A DNA stretch of 7,040 nt, taken from NCBI GenBank assembly GCA_902803745.1, contig CADCRB010000149.1, positions 1 to 7,040 on the forward strand, given 5' to 3'. This DNA is from an uncultured Lachnospiraceae bacterium (GTDB lineage: Bacteria > Bacillota > Clostridia > Lachnospirales > Lachnospiraceae). The position numbers were made by a program, and so were the translations under genes. Below, in pieces: positions 6,080 to 7,040 of the stretch. The first letter of the stretch is position 1; each line of letters begins with the position of its first letter. Under the pieces are notes generated by a model that worked only from the letters and a program-made list of their open reading frames with translations, was not told where the DNA came from and searched no databases.

Positions 6080-6868
6080 ATGGATAACAATAATAAAAAG
6101 AAAAAAGTAAAGCTTACACCCGTGAGCATTCTCCATTATGTAAGGCTTGTATACCGCTCGGCGCTTTTCCTGACCACCTTCATACTTTACTTTGCAGCGT
6201 GGCTCATAGGAAGAGAGGCCATAAAGGAGCCCTGGATAAACTATCCCTTTATCACCTGGCTTGTCTGGGGAGTATTTATGATCGAGATGTTCCTCAGATT
6301 TTTCCCTTCAAAGCTGGAAAGCCCGGGGTGTCAGAAGCAGTTCGCGCGCAATTATATAAAGTCCGGCGAAGTGGATATAGACATACAGGATAATAATGCG
6401 ACCATGCTTGTGGCGCTGATCTGGATCTCCTTCAACGCCGTCTTCGGAGCGCTCTATATGGCCGGGATCTTTGACGACGGGATAATGGTGCTCATTAGCC
6501 TTGGCTACTCCGTATGCGATCTGATCTGCATTTTATTTTTCTGCCCGTTCCAGAGCTGGTTTTTGAAGAATAAATGCTGCACCACCTGCCGCATATACAA
6601 CTGGGACTATGCCATGATGTTCACCCCGCTTTTCTTTGTGAGAGGGTTCTATGCCTGGAGCCTCTTCGCGATGTCGCTGATCCTCATGCTCCGCTGGGAG
6701 ATCACATTTTACAGGCATCCCGAGCGCTTCTCGGAAAAGACCAATAAATACATAAGATGCGAAGGCTGCACGGAAAAGCTCTGCGCCCACAAAAACCAGC
6801 TGAAGAGCCTGTGGAAAAAGACCGCAGAACTGACAGCAAAGAAAATACAATTCCTGAAGGAAAAATAG
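6080..6868 (+). CDS. Cysteine-rich multi-pass membrane protein of unrecognised family
   Basis: A 262-residue protein that I cannot assign to a function. It starts with a highly basic Asn/Lys stretch (residues 3-11) and has hydrophobic segments at about 27-44, 56-73, 108-130, 134-155 and 178-205. The C-terminal tail from about 245 is lysine-rich and helical. Two cysteine groups stand out: C155, C166, C167 and C170 (KCCTTCRIYNWD) and C227, C230, C235 with H237 (RCEGCTEKLCAH). These flank the last membrane segment and could together bind zinc or an iron-sulfur cluster on one face. The frame is open back to a GTG at 5942, but that would overlap the M15 domain by 95 bases and add a non-hydrophobic, unrelated stretch. 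The ATG at 6080, 43 bases after the upstream stop and preceded by a weak GAGAG site, is the better start. It is probably co-transcribed with the lipoprotein gene, since no terminator separates them. Confidence 0.82.
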   Translation: MDNNNKKKKVKLTPVSILHYVRLVYRSALFLTTFILYFAAWLIGREAIKEPWINYPFITWLVWGVFMIEMFLRFFPSKLESPGCQKQFARNYIKSGEVDIDIQDNNATMLVALIWISFNAVFGALYMAGIFDDGIMVLISLGYSVCDLICILFFCPFQSWFLKNKCCTTCRIYNWDYAMMFTPLFFVRGFYAWSLFAMSLILMLRWEITFYRHPERFSEKTNKYIRCEGCTEKLCAHKNQLKSLWKKTAELTAKKIQFLKEK

Positions 6869-6912
6869 TGTAAGGTACTTCCCACTATCCCATATTTATA
6901 GAAAGGACTGAC

Positions 6913-7040
6913 ATGGGTACATTAGAAGAAGCAAGAGAAGAATTTTCAAAAGACCTGTACGCGACCGAGCTTTCCGGCGCAGTCATAGACTCGATAGGCG
7001 AGAACTATGCAAAGTGCAGCATGATACTCACTGATAAGCA
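6913..7040 (+). CDS. PaaI-type hotdog thioesterase, N-terminal part (cut by window end)
   Basis: Only the first 42 codons are present. The gene begins at ATG 6913 with AGAAAGGA ending 5 bases upstream. The visible protein (MGTLEEAREEF, then YATELSGAVID and ENYAKCSM) has the pattern seen at the N-terminus of PaaI/YdiI-like acyl-CoA thioesterases of Clostridia: a short helix, then an F/YATE-L-G segment and a strand around the YAKCS motif. These small hotdog-fold enzymes hydrolyse acyl-CoA or aryl-CoA thioesters in the cytoplasm. The catalytic part lies outside the window, so the call rests on this N-terminal pattern alone. It is in the same direction as the membrane protein gene and 44 bases downstream, so it may be in the same transcript. 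Confidence 0.68.
   Translation, partial: MGTLEEAREEFSKDLYATELSGAVIDSIGENYAKCSMILTDK

Noticed and set aside
6865..6888. ATAGTG...CACTAT inverted repeat between the membrane protein and thioesterase genes, as a terminator
   Set aside because: The stem is only 6 bp with a 12-base loop and no T-run follows, so termination is not supported.

Overview
The window looks like chromosomal DNA of a Clostridia-type Firmicute, most likely a Lachnospiraceae (Butyrivibrio/Roseburia-like) anaerobe. This is judged from AGGAGG-type ribosome binding sites, sigma-A-like promoters, the LSAC lipoprotein signal, the M15 peptidase fused to a propeller-like region, and the PaaI-type thioesterase sequence style. No RNA gene, IS element, CRISPR array or prophage signature is visible, and there is no gene-free stretch longer than about 120 bases.

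Left half, minus strand (about 3933 down to 1): a compact gene cluster transcribed leftwards. It starts with a membrane-bound O-acyltransferase (MBOAT, AlgI/DltB-like). Next come a membrane-anchored SGNH-type esterase/acyltransferase (DltD/AlgX-like partner), a polar amino-acid ABC transporter permease, and its ATPase. The junctions are a 1-base TAATG overlap, a 9-base gap and a 14-base overlap, so all four are probably one transcript. The first two genes form a classic pair that transfers acyl groups across the membrane to an extracellular polymer. The transporter pair has no substrate-binding protein in the window. Beyond the ATPase stop lies a cluster of inverted and direct repeats (1-85) running off the left edge.

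Centre (3898-4014): a divergent promoter region. Both strands carry good -35/-10 pairs with 17-base spacing. The leftward -10 lies only 7 bases before the homology-supported MBOAT ATG, which suggests a leaderless or near-leaderless mRNA.

Right half, plus strand (4015-7040): a large lipoprotein with an acidic linker, a beta-rich (possibly propeller-like) central region, a second Ser/Glu/Asp-rich linker and a C-terminal M15 zinc peptidase domain. It is followed by a cysteine-rich multi-pass membrane protein of unrecognised family, and then by the start of a PaaI-type hotdog thioesterase cut by the window end.

Together, the MBOAT/SGNH pair and the M15 lipoprotein on either side of a shared promoter region suggest a cell-envelope locus: acyl decoration of a surface polymer on one side, peptidoglycan peptide cleavage on the other, and an amino-acid importer tied to the decoration genes. 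The individual domain calls are strong. The functional linkage is inference.
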